Below, one piece after another: positions 25,483-34,163 of a stretch of DNA of 49,374 nt; position 1 is the first letter of the stretch; every line of letters starts with the position of its first letter. The position numbers and the translations under genes are program-made. The DNA lies in assembly GCA_024698145.1 (NCBI GenBank), contig JAILRO010000040.1, positions 1 through 49,374 on the forward strand, written 5' to 3'. The DNA is from Lachnospiraceae bacterium. GTDB taxonomy: Bacteria > Bacillota > Clostridia > Lachnospirales > Lachnospiraceae. The notes beneath the pieces were generated by a model. That model saw only the letters and a program-made list of their open reading frames with translations. It had not been told where the DNA came from and searched no databases.

Positions 25483-25992
25483 ATGAAGAAGAATCTAATA
25501 ACGGTTATAATTTTGGCGTTGTGTGTAGTTAATCTTGTTTTAAATATTATGCTTGTTTTTGTATGTATGCCATCAGCTAAAAAGACCAATAATCTTATTA
25601 CTGAGATAGCAAGCGTACTTAACCTTGAATTGGAAAGCAACGCCGGTCAGAATACGGTGGCGCTTGAGCATATTGCGACATTTGATCTTGAGAAACAGGT
25701 TGTTAATCTTAAGGATGACGGTTCCGGTAAGAATCATTTTGTTCAGGTGGGAATCACATTAGAGCTTGATAATTCTACCGAGGATTATACGCAGCTTAGT
25801 ACAGTACTTACTAATTCATCAGGTGCAGTTTTTGATACTTGCAGAGATGTAATCCAGGGCTATACTATGGCGGAGATTTCAGATCAGAAGACACAGGAAA
25901 AAGTCAAGAAACAGATTTTGGAGAATCTTCAGAAGAAGTATCAGACTCGTTGTATCTATAATGTATCATTTAGTAGTTTTACAACCCAATAG
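25483..25992 (+). CDS. fliL: Flagellar basal body-associated protein FliL
   Basis: A 169-residue protein with one N-terminal membrane helix (about 5-28) and a C-terminal extracytoplasmic FliL domain ending in RCIYNVSFSSFTTQ. FliL surrounds the stator and supports torque. Sequence conservation is modest, but length, topology and position between motB and fliM fit. The start follows GGGG with ATGA spacing typical of this operon. Confidence 0.88.
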   Translation: MKKNLITVIILALCVVNLVLNIMLVFVCMPSAKKTNNLITEIASVLNLELESNAGQNTVALEHIATFDLEKQVVNLKDDGSGKNHFVQVGITLELDNSTEDYTQLSTVLTNSSGAVFDTCRDVIQGYTMAEISDQKTQEKVKKQILENLQKKYQTRCIYNVSFSSFTTQ

Positions 25993-26020
25993 TCTAAAGA
26001 TAACAAGTAGAAACTATTGG
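25986..26020 (+). promoter_or_regulatory. Hairpin overlapping the fliL stop and fliM ribosome binding site
   Basis: CCAATAGT (25986-25993, containing the fliL stop codon) is perfectly complementary to ACTATTGG (26013-26020), whose end is part of the fliM TTGGAGG. Folding would partly hide the fliM ribosome binding site, and ribosomes finishing fliL would open it, giving translational coupling. Confidence 0.45.
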
Positions 26021-26030
26021 AGGTGACGAT

Positions 26031-27008
26031 ATGGCAGATGTATTATCTCAAAGTGAGATAGATGCGTTGCTAAAACAGTTAAGTTCCGGTGAATTAGATG
26101 CTGAAGATTTCAGCGAGGAATCGGTTGTTAAAATTAAAGATTATGACTTTGCCCGTCCTGCTAAGTTTTCGAAGGAACACTTAAGAACATTGGAGATCAT
26201 CTTCGAAAACTTTGGTAGATTGGTTTCGAGTAATCTTCCTGCTTATTTGAGGAAGAATGTTCAGATAGATGTTATGAACTCGGAGGCTGTAACCTATTCG
26301 GAGTTTTCCAATGCGTTATCTAATCCGGTGCTGTTGGGAATAGTTAATTTTCAACCTCTTAACGGCAACATATTGATTGAGCTTGCGTCTAATTTAGGCT
26401 TTACAATAATAGATCGAATGCTTGGCGGCCTTGGAGATCCTCTTGATAAAGCAAGAGAGTTTTCAGAGATTGAGCTATCGGTGCTAGAAAGGATTTTCGT
26501 AGTAATTGTTGATTTGCTAAGAGAACCCTGGCAGAATGTTGTAGAGATTCACCCCAGACTTGAGCGAATAGAAACCAACAGTCAGTTTGCGCAAATTATA
26601 TCTCCTAGTGAGATGATTGCGATTATTACAATTAATATGACAATAGGTAACGTGGAAGGACTCATGAATGTCTGCTTGCCATTTATGACGTTGGAAGATA
26701 TAATGGATAAGTTGAATACCAAATACTGGTTCTCAACAATGCAGAGCAGAGATTCAGACGACTATGAAGCGTTTATAGAGACTGCAATTAACAAGGCACA
26801 GATTCCTATAAAAGCACTTCTTGGAAGAAGTAGTATATCGGTTATGGATTTTGTTAATTTGCAAGTTGGTGATATAATAAGACTTGACTCACACGTGGAC
26901 GATGAATTAGATGTCTATGTCGGTAATATTGTCAAGTTTAAGGCGTTGCCGGGTTCGGGCTCGGAGGCGTACGCAGTAAAGGTTACAGAAATAATAAGAG
27001 AGGAATAG
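26031..27008 (+). CDS. fliM: Flagellar motor switch protein FliM
   Basis: A C-ring protein of 325 residues. The N-terminal CheY-binding peptide LSQSEIDALLKQL (5-17) is intact. The CheC-like middle domain follows (RTLEIIFENFGRLVSSNLPA onward), then the C-terminal SpoA/FliN-like domain from about residue 250 (LLGRSSISVMDFVNLQVGD). It has a strong GGAGGTGACGAT before the ATG. Confidence 0.97.
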   Translation: MADVLSQSEIDALLKQLSSGELDAEDFSEESVVKIKDYDFARPAKFSKEHLRTLEIIFENFGRLVSSNLPAYLRKNVQIDVMNSEAVTYSEFSNALSNPVLLGIVNFQPLNGNILIELASNLGFTIIDRMLGGLGDPLDKAREFSEIELSVLERIFVVIVDLLREPWQNVVEIHPRLERIETNSQFAQIISPSEMIAIITINMTIGNVEGLMNVCLPFMTLEDIMDKLNTKYWFSTMQSRDSDDYEAFIETAINKAQIPIKALLGRSSISVMDFVNLQVGDIIRLDSHVDDELDVYVGNIVKFKALPGSGSEAYAVKVTEIIREE

Positions 27009-27015
27009 ATGTAAA

Positions 27016-28188
27016 ATGGATGGAATGTTATCGCAAGAAGAGATAAATGCATTGCTTGGTGGTATGGACAGCGATACTTCGGCTCCGGCTGCGGATTCTT
27101 CTTCTGATGAGATACTTACTCCGGAAGAAAGAGATGCCATTGGTGAAATCTCTAATATATGTATGGGAACAGCTGCGACAACACTTTATTCCTTAGTTAA
27201 TCAGAAGGTTACAATAACGACGCCGTCGGTGTCAATTAGTACTTGGGATGAGCTTGTTGCGGAATACGAAAAACCTTGTGTTTTCATTACAATTTCATAT
27301 AAAGTGGGAATTGAGGGTAATAATGTCTTGATTCTTCGTGAAGATGATGTTAAAGTAATAACAGATTTGATGATGGGTGGAGACGGTACTAATTTGGTTG
27401 ATGAATTGTCTGATATTCACATGAGTGCGATATGTGAGGCAATGAATCAGATGATGGGTTCTTCAGCCACATCTTTATCGTCAATGCTTGGTGAGATGAT
27501 AGATATATCACCACCGTCGGCAGATTTGGTTAATTTGATTGATGAGGTTGATGAATCAAGGGTTGGTTCATTCCATGATAGTACTTTTGTTAAGGTCTTC
27601 TTTAAGATGGAAATCGGTGATCTGGTTGATAGTAGTATCATGCAGTTATATCCGATAGATCTTGCAAAAGAATTGTTTGGAAAGTTTGTTTCATCGCAAG
27701 GAGATGAACAACCGGCACAACAAGAGGCACCTGCAGCAGCGGCACCACCGCCACCACAGCCTGCAGCACCACAACCGGCAGCTCCGCAACCTGCGGCAGC
27801 AGCGGCACCACCACCAATGATGGGAATGCCCGGACAACCAATGCCGGGACAGCCGATGGCATATGCATACGCAGCACCGCCTATGCAGGATGTTAATGCT
27901 CAACCGGTTCAGTTTCAACCTTTCAATATGGGATTTAATCCTATAACACAGCAAGAAAACATTGATCTTATCATGGATGTACCATTGGAGGTTACGGTAG
28001 AACTTGGTAGGACAAGCAAATCAATCAAGGAAATCCTTGAGTTTGCACCCGGAACAATCATAGAACTTGATAAGATTGCCGGAGAACCGATTGATGTATT
28101 GGTCAATGGCAAGATGGTTGCAAAGGGAGAGGTTGTTGTTATTGAAGAAAGCTTTGGTATTCGTGTAACGGATATCATTAAGCAATAA
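27016..28188 (+). CDS. fliY: Flagellar motor switch phosphatase FliY (FliN fused to a CheC-like domain)
   Basis: A 390-residue C-ring protein and CheY-P phosphatase of the B. subtilis type. The N-terminus has a CheY-binding peptide (LSQEEINALLGGM, 5-17). The CheC-like domain carries both phosphatase motifs, E44/N47 (EISN) and E141/N144 (EAMN). An Ala/Pro/Gln-rich linker (about 235-290) with repeated PQPAAP and MPGQP units leads to the C-terminal FliN domain (MDVPLEVTVELGRTSKSIKE onward). It dephosphorylates CheY-P at the switch; cheY follows 33 bases later. Confidence 0.96.
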   Translation: MDGMLSQEEINALLGGMDSDTSAPAADSSSDEILTPEERDAIGEISNICMGTAATTLYSLVNQKVTITTPSVSISTWDELVAEYEKPCVFITISYKVGIEGNNVLILREDDVKVITDLMMGGDGTNLVDELSDIHMSAICEAMNQMMGSSATSLSSMLGEMIDISPPSADLVNLIDEVDESRVGSFHDSTFVKVFFKMEIGDLVDSSIMQLYPIDLAKELFGKFVSSQGDEQPAQQEAPAAAAPPPPQPAAPQPAAPQPAAAAAPPPMMGMPGQPMPGQPMAYAYAAPPMQDVNAQPVQFQPFNMGFNPITQQENIDLIMDVPLEVTVELGRTSKSIKEILEFAPGTIIELDKIAGEPIDVLVNGKMVAKGEVVVIEESFGIRVTDIIKQ

Positions 28189-28221
28189 ATCAAAGAATAA
28201 AGATGAAATGGAGAATACAAA

Positions 28222-28584
28222 ATGGCGAAGAGTATTTTAATTTGTGACGATGCAGCATTTATGAGAATGATGATTAAGGACATTCTGGTTAAGAATGGCT
28301 ACAACATTGCAGGAGAGGCAGAAAATGGTCTTAAGGCAGTAGAGAAGTACGCTGAGACTCAGCCGGATCTTGTACTTATGGACATTACTATGCCAGAGAT
28401 GGATGGTATTCAGGCACTTAAGAAGATCAAAGAGTCTGATCCTAATGCAAGTGTAGTTATGTGTTCTGCTATGGGTCAGCAGGCAATGGTTATTGAGAGT
28501 ATCCAATCCGGAGCAAGAGACTTTATCGTTAAGCCTTTCCAGCCGGATCGTGTATTGGAGGCTGTTAAGAAGGCAGTTGAGTAA
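28222..28584 (+). CDS. cheY: Chemotaxis response regulator CheY
   Basis: A single-domain receiver of 120 residues. The acid pocket is D9/D10, the phosphoacceptor D54 (LVLMDITMPEMDG), the switch Ser in MCSAMGQQAMV, and the conserved lysine in FIVKPFQPDRV. It is very close to B. subtilis CheY and sits directly after fliY, as there. CheY-P from CheA binds FliM and FliY to change motor bias. Confidence 0.97.
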   Translation: MAKSILICDDAAFMRMMIKDILVKNGYNIAGEAENGLKAVEKYAETQPDLVLMDITMPEMDGIQALKKIKESDPNASVVMCSAMGQQAMVIESIQSGARDFIVKPFQPDRVLEAVKKAVE

Positions 28585-28585
28585 T

Positions 28586-28963
28586 ATGTTCTTACTTGAA
28601 ACAACATCTGATGCACAAATGATTGGACATTTGGTATGTCTGATTATTGTGTTTGTTTTTGTCCTGGTTCTTGCTTATTTTGCTGCAAGAATAGCAGGTA
28701 GTTTTCAATCTAACGTTATTAACAAGCAGAGTAATATACGTGTCATTGAGATATTTCGTATATCTACCAATAAGACGCTTGAGATTGTTAAGGTTGGAGA
28801 TAAAGTTTTGGTTCTTGCGGTATGTAAGGATAATGTAACAGTTCTTACGGAGTTAGATGCGGATAGTGTTAATGAACAGAATAACACTATTGAACCCATT
28901 AATTTTAGTCAGATATTGGACAAATTTAAAAAAGAGAATTCAAAAAATGACAGACAGAATTAA
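28586..28963 (+). CDS. fliO: Flagellar biosynthetic protein FliO (FliZ)
   Basis: A 125-residue protein with one N-terminal membrane helix (about 14-38) and a small cytosolic domain (RVIEIFRISTNKTLEIVKVG, a FliO-typical beta segment). ATG 28586 begins one base after the cheY stop; the same frame is open further upstream only inside cheY. FliO helps assemble the FliP pore. The sequence is weakly conserved, but the place before fliP is decisive. Confidence 0.88.
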   Translation: MFLLETTSDAQMIGHLVCLIIVFVFVLVLAYFAARIAGSFQSNVINKQSNIRVIEIFRISTNKTLEIVKVGDKVLVLAVCKDNVTVLTELDADSVNEQNNTIEPINFSQILDKFKKENSKNDRQN

Positions 28964-29816
28964 AATCAGTAACAAATTATGCCGTATTGTTAAACATATT
29001 CATTTTAAAAAGTTTATAATTGCTTACCTCATTGTTTTTTCCGTTTTGCTTATAGGATATAATGTTCATGCAACAGGTACCGATGCGGACGTTCTTAGCA
29101 ATGAGGAGGCAGAGAATTTGACCAATTTAGAGAACGATGTTCCTTTTAATTTGGGTATTACCGTCGATACTAGGAATGACGAGGGTACTCTTGCGGGGAC
29201 ACTTCAGATGCTGTTGGTCATAACGGTTATATCTATAGCTCCGTCAATCGTTGTTATGATGACGTCGTTTACGAGAATCATTATAGTGTTCCATTTTTTA
29301 AGGACAGCTCTTGGTACTCAATCGGCGCCACCTAATAATGTTTTGATAGGGCTTGCGTTGTTTTTGACCCTTTTTATTATGACACCGACTATGAACAGGA
29401 TCAAAACAGAAGGATTAGAACCGTTACAAAGAGGCGAAATTACACAGGACGAGGGTCTTAAGGCTTGCATGGAGCCTCTTCGTGATTTTATGCTTAATAA
29501 CGTAGATGCAAAGGATGTTAATTTCTTTCTGGAAATGTCGAGAGTAGAGGACGTTTCTGAAATTGCTGACGTACCTAATTCGGTACTTATTCCTGCATTT
29601 ATGATGGGTGAACTTAGAAAATCCTTTATAATTGGTTTTATGATTTATATACCTTTTATAATTATTGATATGGTAGTGGCTTCAACCCTTATGGCCATGG
29701 GTATGATGATGCTACCACCGACGACAATTTCCATGCCGTTTAAGATACTTTTATTTGTAATGGCTGATGGTTGGAATCTTGTTATCGGTGAACTTGTTAA
29801 GAGTTTTAACTACTGA
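28947..29816 (+). CDS. fliP: Flagellar biosynthetic protein FliP
   Basis: A core export-gate subunit of about 289 residues. A long N-terminal segment contains a signal-peptide-like helix (about 28-45, ending in NVHATG), followed by the four FliP membrane helices. Family motifs are SFTRIIIVFHFLRTALGTQS, PPNNVLIGLALFLTLFIM, and MMMLPPTTISMPFKILLFVM with ADGW. ATG 28947 lies inside fliO (17-base overlap) and gives the signal peptide; the frame is open further upstream, so the start is less certain. Confidence 0.95.
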   Translation: MTDRIKISNKLCRIVKHIHFKKFIIAYLIVFSVLLIGYNVHATGTDADVLSNEEAENLTNLENDVPFNLGITVDTRNDEGTLAGTLQMLLVITVISIAPSIVVMMTSFTRIIIVFHFLRTALGTQSAPPNNVLIGLALFLTLFIMTPTMNRIKTEGLEPLQRGEITQDEGLKACMEPLRDFMLNNVDAKDVNFFLEMSRVEDVSEIADVPNSVLIPAFMMGELRKSFIIGFMIYIPFIIIDMVVASTLMAMGMMMLPPTTISMPFKILLFVMADGWNLVIGELVKSFNY

Positions 29817-29845
29817 CGTATACAATGAAACGGAGATGATTAATC

Positions 29846-30115
29846 ATGTCAACAGGAGTTGTAATTGATATTGCAAGAGAGGCTTTGTGGCTTATAATCA
29901 AGTGTTCTGCACCGCTTCTATTGGTTTCATTGATTGTAGGTCTAACTATAAGTATATTTCAGACAATTACTTCGATTCAGGAACAGACACTTACGTTTGT
30001 TCCAAAGATACTTAGTATCTTTATTACTTTGATTATATGTGGTGGTTGGATAATGGATAACATTATTCAGTTTATGAATCATTTGTTTGAGAATTTTTCC
30101 ACCTACGTGAGGTAG
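29846..30115 (+). CDS. fliQ: Flagellar biosynthetic protein FliQ
   Basis: An export-gate subunit of 89 residues with two membrane helices (about 17-38 and 51-72). IVGLTISIFQTITSIQEQTL and FVPKILSIF are the FliQ signature. Standard length. It lies between fliP and fliR. Confidence 0.97.
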   Translation: MSTGVVIDIAREALWLIIKCSAPLLLVSLIVGLTISIFQTITSIQEQTLTFVPKILSIFITLIICGGWIMDNIIQFMNHLFENFSTYVR

Positions 30116-30118
30116 TTC

Positions 30119-30904
30119 ATGATTGAGCAATCTTTTTCCATATATCATTTGGAATATTTTCTGGTTATTGTTGTAAGGGTAATGGGAGCAATGGCATTTG
30201 CCCCCATTTTTGGTAATCAGCCGGTTACAAGAAGGGCCAGGCTTTTTATTGGTATAGCTGTTTCTTTTGCTATTTTTACAGCATATCCGTATGTGCCACT
30301 TAAGTACACAACCTTTATCGGTTATACGATTATTCTTGTCAAGGAATTGGTTGTTGGCCTTACCATGGGTTTTATGGCTAATATAACTCTTACCATTGTT
30401 CAAATGGCGGGGCAGTTTATTGACCGCGAACTTGGTTTTTCGATGGTTTCTAATTTTGATCAGACATTCAATACAGAGACTACAATTACCGCAGAAATGT
30501 ACAACATGTTAATACTTTTGATTATGTTATGCTCTAACATGCATTACTTTATTCTTTCGGCTTTATCAGATTCATTTGAATTGATACCGATTGGAGGAGT
30601 TGTTGTCGATACAGGAACATTATACGATGTAATGATCAAATATATGGTTGATTATTTTGTTATTGCAGTAAGAATCAGCCTGCCGATTACGATATCAATA
30701 ATGCTTCTTAATGTAGTGCTGGGGGTTCTTGCCAAAACAGCACCGCAGATGAATATGTTTGTTATAGGAATTCAGTTAAAGATTTTTGTTGGATTTGCAA
30801 TTTTACTGGTGACAATAGGATTTCTTCCCAATATTACAAATTATCTGTACGAAGAAATGCAGGATATTGTTACTAACGTACTTCGTTCGTTTATTGCAAC
30901 ATAA
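30119..30904 (+). CDS. fliR: Flagellar biosynthetic protein FliR
   Basis: An export-gate subunit of 261 residues with about six membrane helices. RVMGAMAFAPIFGNQPVTRR at the front and LGVLAKTAPQMNMFVIGIQLK near the C-terminus are diagnostic. It begins three bases after the fliQ stop with a GAGG binding site. FliP, FliQ and FliR form the pore complex together with FlhB. Confidence 0.97.
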   Translation: MIEQSFSIYHLEYFLVIVVRVMGAMAFAPIFGNQPVTRRARLFIGIAVSFAIFTAYPYVPLKYTTFIGYTIILVKELVVGLTMGFMANITLTIVQMAGQFIDRELGFSMVSNFDQTFNTETTITAEMYNMLILLIMLCSNMHYFILSALSDSFELIPIGGVVVDTGTLYDVMIKYMVDYFVIAVRISLPITISIMLLNVVLGVLAKTAPQMNMFVIGIQLKIFVGFAILLVTIGFLPNITNYLYEEMQDIVTNVLRSFIAT

Positions 30905-30936
30905 TACATTGTTTTTCTGTTGCTTGGGGTTGATAA

Positions 30937-32058
30937 ATGATGGATTTTGAATATAGAATACTGATGCCGCTTGATCTTCAGTTGTTTGCAAAAGAAGGTC
31001 CGGGAGGCGAGAAAACAGAAGATGCTACATCTAAGAAATTACAAGATGTGCGTGAGGAAGGTAACGTTGCCAAAAGTACAGAAGTTGTCACAGCTTCGAC
31101 ACTCCTCACCTTGTTTTTGTGCATGAAAATAGGCATGGGATTTGTTGGAAACAGATTGCTTGGCTCATTTTCAAAGTTTTATTCGTTGATTTCAAGGTTT
31201 ATCAGTGAAGGTTTTAATTTGCATAATTTCAGATACTTGTTTACAAGGGTTACATTGGAACTGTTTATATCTATAGCACCATTTTTGCTAACAGGTTTTG
31301 TTGTAGCGATAGTTGCCAATATGTTGCAGTTTCAATTCAAAGCAACAATGAAGCCTTTGCAGCCTAAGATTAGTAAGATTAATCCGCTTAACGGCATCAA
31401 AAGAATGTTTTCGCCAAATACACTTGTGGAATTGGTAAAATCACTTATCAAGATTGGTTTTATTGCGTATATGGCATATAGTGTGTTTGTTAATCATGTT
31501 AAAGATTTGTATTTAATATATGATATGTCTATTCAACAGGCAACTGGTCTGATGTTTGATATAATAATGGAACTTGGTGTTAAGATATCGGTTCTTTTTA
31601 TCATTATCGGTGCTGCAGATTTGTTTTATCAACGATGGAAATTTAAGGAAGATAACAAGATGACCAAACAGGAGGTCAAGGACGAGTACAAGAACTCTGA
31701 AGGAGATCCTAAGATAAAAGGACAGCAACGTCAGAGAATGCAACAGGCTTCGCAGAGGCGTATGATGGCAGCTATTCCGGAGGCGGATGTTGTTATTACC
31801 AACCCGACACATTTTGCAGTAGCTCTTGCTTATGAGTCCGGCAAAGGACAGGCGCCTGTGGTTGTTGCAAAGGGTGCTGATTTTGTAGCAGCGAAAATCA
31901 AAGAAATCGCAAAAGAGAATAATGTTGCGATTGTAGAGAATAAGCCGCTTGCAAGAATGCTTTATTATAATGTTGATTTGGATGCTGAGATTCCACCTGA
32001 ATTATATCAGGCAGTAGCGGAAGTGCTTGCTTATGTTTATCAGTTAAAGGCTGTATAA
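30937..32058 (+). CDS. flhB: Flagellar export-gate protein FlhB
   Basis: A 373-residue export switch protein. The short leader RILMPLDLQLFAKEGPGGEK precedes the KTEDATSKKLQDVREEGNVA signature. Four membrane helices follow, then the cytosolic domain with the autocleavage motif NPTH at 289-292. Cleavage between N and P is needed for the FliK-triggered change of export specificity. ATG 30937 is followed by a second ATG; the binding site is weak (TTGGGGT). Confidence 0.97.
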   Translation: MMDFEYRILMPLDLQLFAKEGPGGEKTEDATSKKLQDVREEGNVAKSTEVVTASTLLTLFLCMKIGMGFVGNRLLGSFSKFYSLISRFISEGFNLHNFRYLFTRVTLELFISIAPFLLTGFVVAIVANMLQFQFKATMKPLQPKISKINPLNGIKRMFSPNTLVELVKSLIKIGFIAYMAYSVFVNHVKDLYLIYDMSIQQATGLMFDIIMELGVKISVLFIIIGAADLFYQRWKFKEDNKMTKQEVKDEYKNSEGDPKIKGQQRQRMQQASQRRMMAAIPEADVVITNPTHFAVALAYESGKGQAPVVVAKGADFVAAKIKEIAKENNVAIVENKPLARMLYYNVDLDAEIPPELYQAVAEVLAYVYQLKAV

Positions 32059-32096
32059 TTTGAGATAGAATATTGTTTGAGGAGGTGAAATGGAAT

Positions 32097-34163
32097 ATGA
32101 AAAACATCAAGTTTCAAGGCGATATGTTCGTGGGACTTTATTTGCTGTTTGCTATTGTTTTATTCATAATTCCAATCCCTTCTATATTTTTGGATGTATT
32201 AATAACATTTAATATGATGGTTGCGTTATCTATTCTGTTTAATTGTTTGTATGCAGAAGATACGCTTTCTATGTCAAGTTTCCCTACAATTCTTTTGTTT
32301 ACAACAGTATTTCGTATTGCGCTTAATATTTCTTCGACTAAGTTGATTTTGTTAAGTGGTAATCCGGGTGTAGTTGTAAGAACCTTCGGTGATTTCGTCG
32401 GTGGCGGTAACTTAATTGTCGGTTCCATTATCTTTATTGTTCTTGTTATCATTCAGATGGTTGTTATCAATAAAGGTTCTGAACGTGTATCAGAGGTAAC
32501 TGCAAGATTTACTCTTGATGCTATGCCGGGTAAACAGATGGCTATTGATGCCGATTTGAATACCGGTGCCATAACCGATCAGGAGGCTATGGCAAGACGT
32601 GATAAGATTCAACAGGAATCAGCATTCTTCGGTTCTATGGATGGTGCTACTAAGTATGTAAAAGGAGATGCGATAGCAGGTCTTATAATTACATTAATCA
32701 ACCTAGTCGGTGGTATGACAATGGGTGTTATGCAACAGGGACTTTCTATACAAGAGTCTCTTCAGACATATACTATTCTTACTATTGGTGACGGTCTTGT
32801 TTCACAGATTCCGTCAATGCTTATATCTATTGCGACAGGTATTCTTGTAACAAAGGCATCAAAGTCTGCTAATATCGGAGATATAATGATTAGTCAGCTG
32901 TTCCAGTTGCCTAAGGTTATGTATATGGTTGGTGGTGCACTGTGTTTCCTCGGTGTGTTCACACCGCTTAGATCTGAAGGAAGAATACTTGTTTATCTTG
33001 CCTTCGGACTTGGAATGATTGTACTTGGAAGGTTAATTAATCAATCACAAGAAGTTAGTGCAATTGAAGAAGAGGTTGCGGAAGAAGAGGTTGCTGCGGA
33101 TGAAATCAGAAGACATGAGAATGTCAATGCGCTTTTGCAGGTTGACCCTATTGAGCTTGAGTTTGGTTATGGTATTATTCCTCTTGCAGATGTTAATCAA
33201 GGTGGAGACTTGCTTGATCGAGTTGTAATGATAAGACGACAAATAGCGCTTGAACTTGGTGCGGTTGTTCCTATAATTCGATTAAGAGATAATATCCAAT
33301 TGAATCCGAATCAATATATAATTAAGATAAAGGGTATCCAGATTAGTGAGGGTGAAATCCTCTTTGATCATTATATGGCAATGAATCCAGGATATGTTGA
33401 GGAAGAAATAACCGGTATTCCTACATTTGAACCTTCATTTCACTTGCCTGCAATATGGATTACAGAAGCACAACGTGAGCGTGCGGAGTCCATGGGATAT
33501 ACGGTAGTTGATCCACCGTCAATTATAGCCACACATTTGACGGAGGTTATAAAAGGTCATCTTGATGAACTTCTCACAAGGCAGGATGTTCAGAATCTCA
33601 TTGATAATGTTAAGGAGAATAATACAACTCTTATCGATGAACTCGTTCCTAAATTGCTTGGTGTCGGTGAGATTCAGAAAGTATTACAGAACCTTCTTTC
33701 TGAAAATGTGTCAATAAGAGACCTCGTTACAATATTTGAGACGTTGGCGGATAACGCGGCAACAACAAGAGATACTGATATTCTTACGGAGTATGCAAGA
33801 CAACGACTAAAGAGAGCTATTTCAAACACATATTTCCCTGAAGGAGAAATGACAACGGTTGTAACGCTTGATCCGAAGGTGGAGCAGGATATTATGAACT
33901 CTGTTAAGCAGACTGAACAGGGTGCATACATTACACTTGATCCGGCACAGACTAAGAAAATACTTAATTCTACGGAGAAGGAGATTAAGAAATTAGAGGA
34001 TCAGGGTAAGGCACCAATCATAATTACTTCGCCTATAGTAAGAATGTATTTTAAAAAGTTGACAAAAGACTATTTTAAGGATTTAATAGTAATATCATAT
34101 AATGAGATTGATTCCGATGTGGAATTGCAATCGATTGGAGTGGTGACAGACAATGATAATTAA
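32097..34163 (+). CDS. flhA: Flagellar export-gate protein FlhA
   Basis: A large FHIPEP-family gate protein of 688 residues, with about seven or eight N-terminal membrane helices (to about 320) and a C-terminal cytosolic platform that docks chaperone-substrate complexes. The signature TTVFRIALNISSTKLIL and the FHIPEP segment ATARFTLDAMPGKQMAIDAD-like sequence near residue 140 are clear. ATG 32097 is chosen because GAGGAGGTG (32079-32087) is nine to ten bases upstream; the frame also opens at TTG 32073. Confidence 0.97.
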   Translation: MKNIKFQGDMFVGLYLLFAIVLFIIPIPSIFLDVLITFNMMVALSILFNCLYAEDTLSMSSFPTILLFTTVFRIALNISSTKLILLSGNPGVVVRTFGDFVGGGNLIVGSIIFIVLVIIQMVVINKGSERVSEVTARFTLDAMPGKQMAIDADLNTGAITDQEAMARRDKIQQESAFFGSMDGATKYVKGDAIAGLIITLINLVGGMTMGVMQQGLSIQESLQTYTILTIGDGLVSQIPSMLISIATGILVTKASKSANIGDIMISQLFQLPKVMYMVGGALCFLGVFTPLRSEGRILVYLAFGLGMIVLGRLINQSQEVSAIEEEVAEEEVAADEIRRHENVNALLQVDPIELEFGYGIIPLADVNQGGDLLDRVVMIRRQIALELGAVVPIIRLRDNIQLNPNQYIIKIKGIQISEGEILFDHYMAMNPGYVEEEITGIPTFEPSFHLPAIWITEAQRERAESMGYTVVDPPSIIATHLTEVIKGHLDELLTRQDVQNLIDNVKENNTTLIDELVPKLLGVGEIQKVLQNLLSENVSIRDLVTIFETLADNAATTRDTDILTEYARQRLKRAISNTYFPEGEMTTVVTLDPKVEQDIMNSVKQTEQGAYITLDPAQTKKILNSTEKEIKKLEDQGKAPIIITSPIVRMYFKKLTKDYFKDLIVISYNEIDSDVELQSIGVVTDNDN

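Noticed and set aside
27638-27954. Antisense open frames across the FliY linker and elsewhere on the minus strand
   Set aside because: They mirror the low-complexity or codon bias of the + strand genes, lack ribosome binding sites and encode no recognisable domains.
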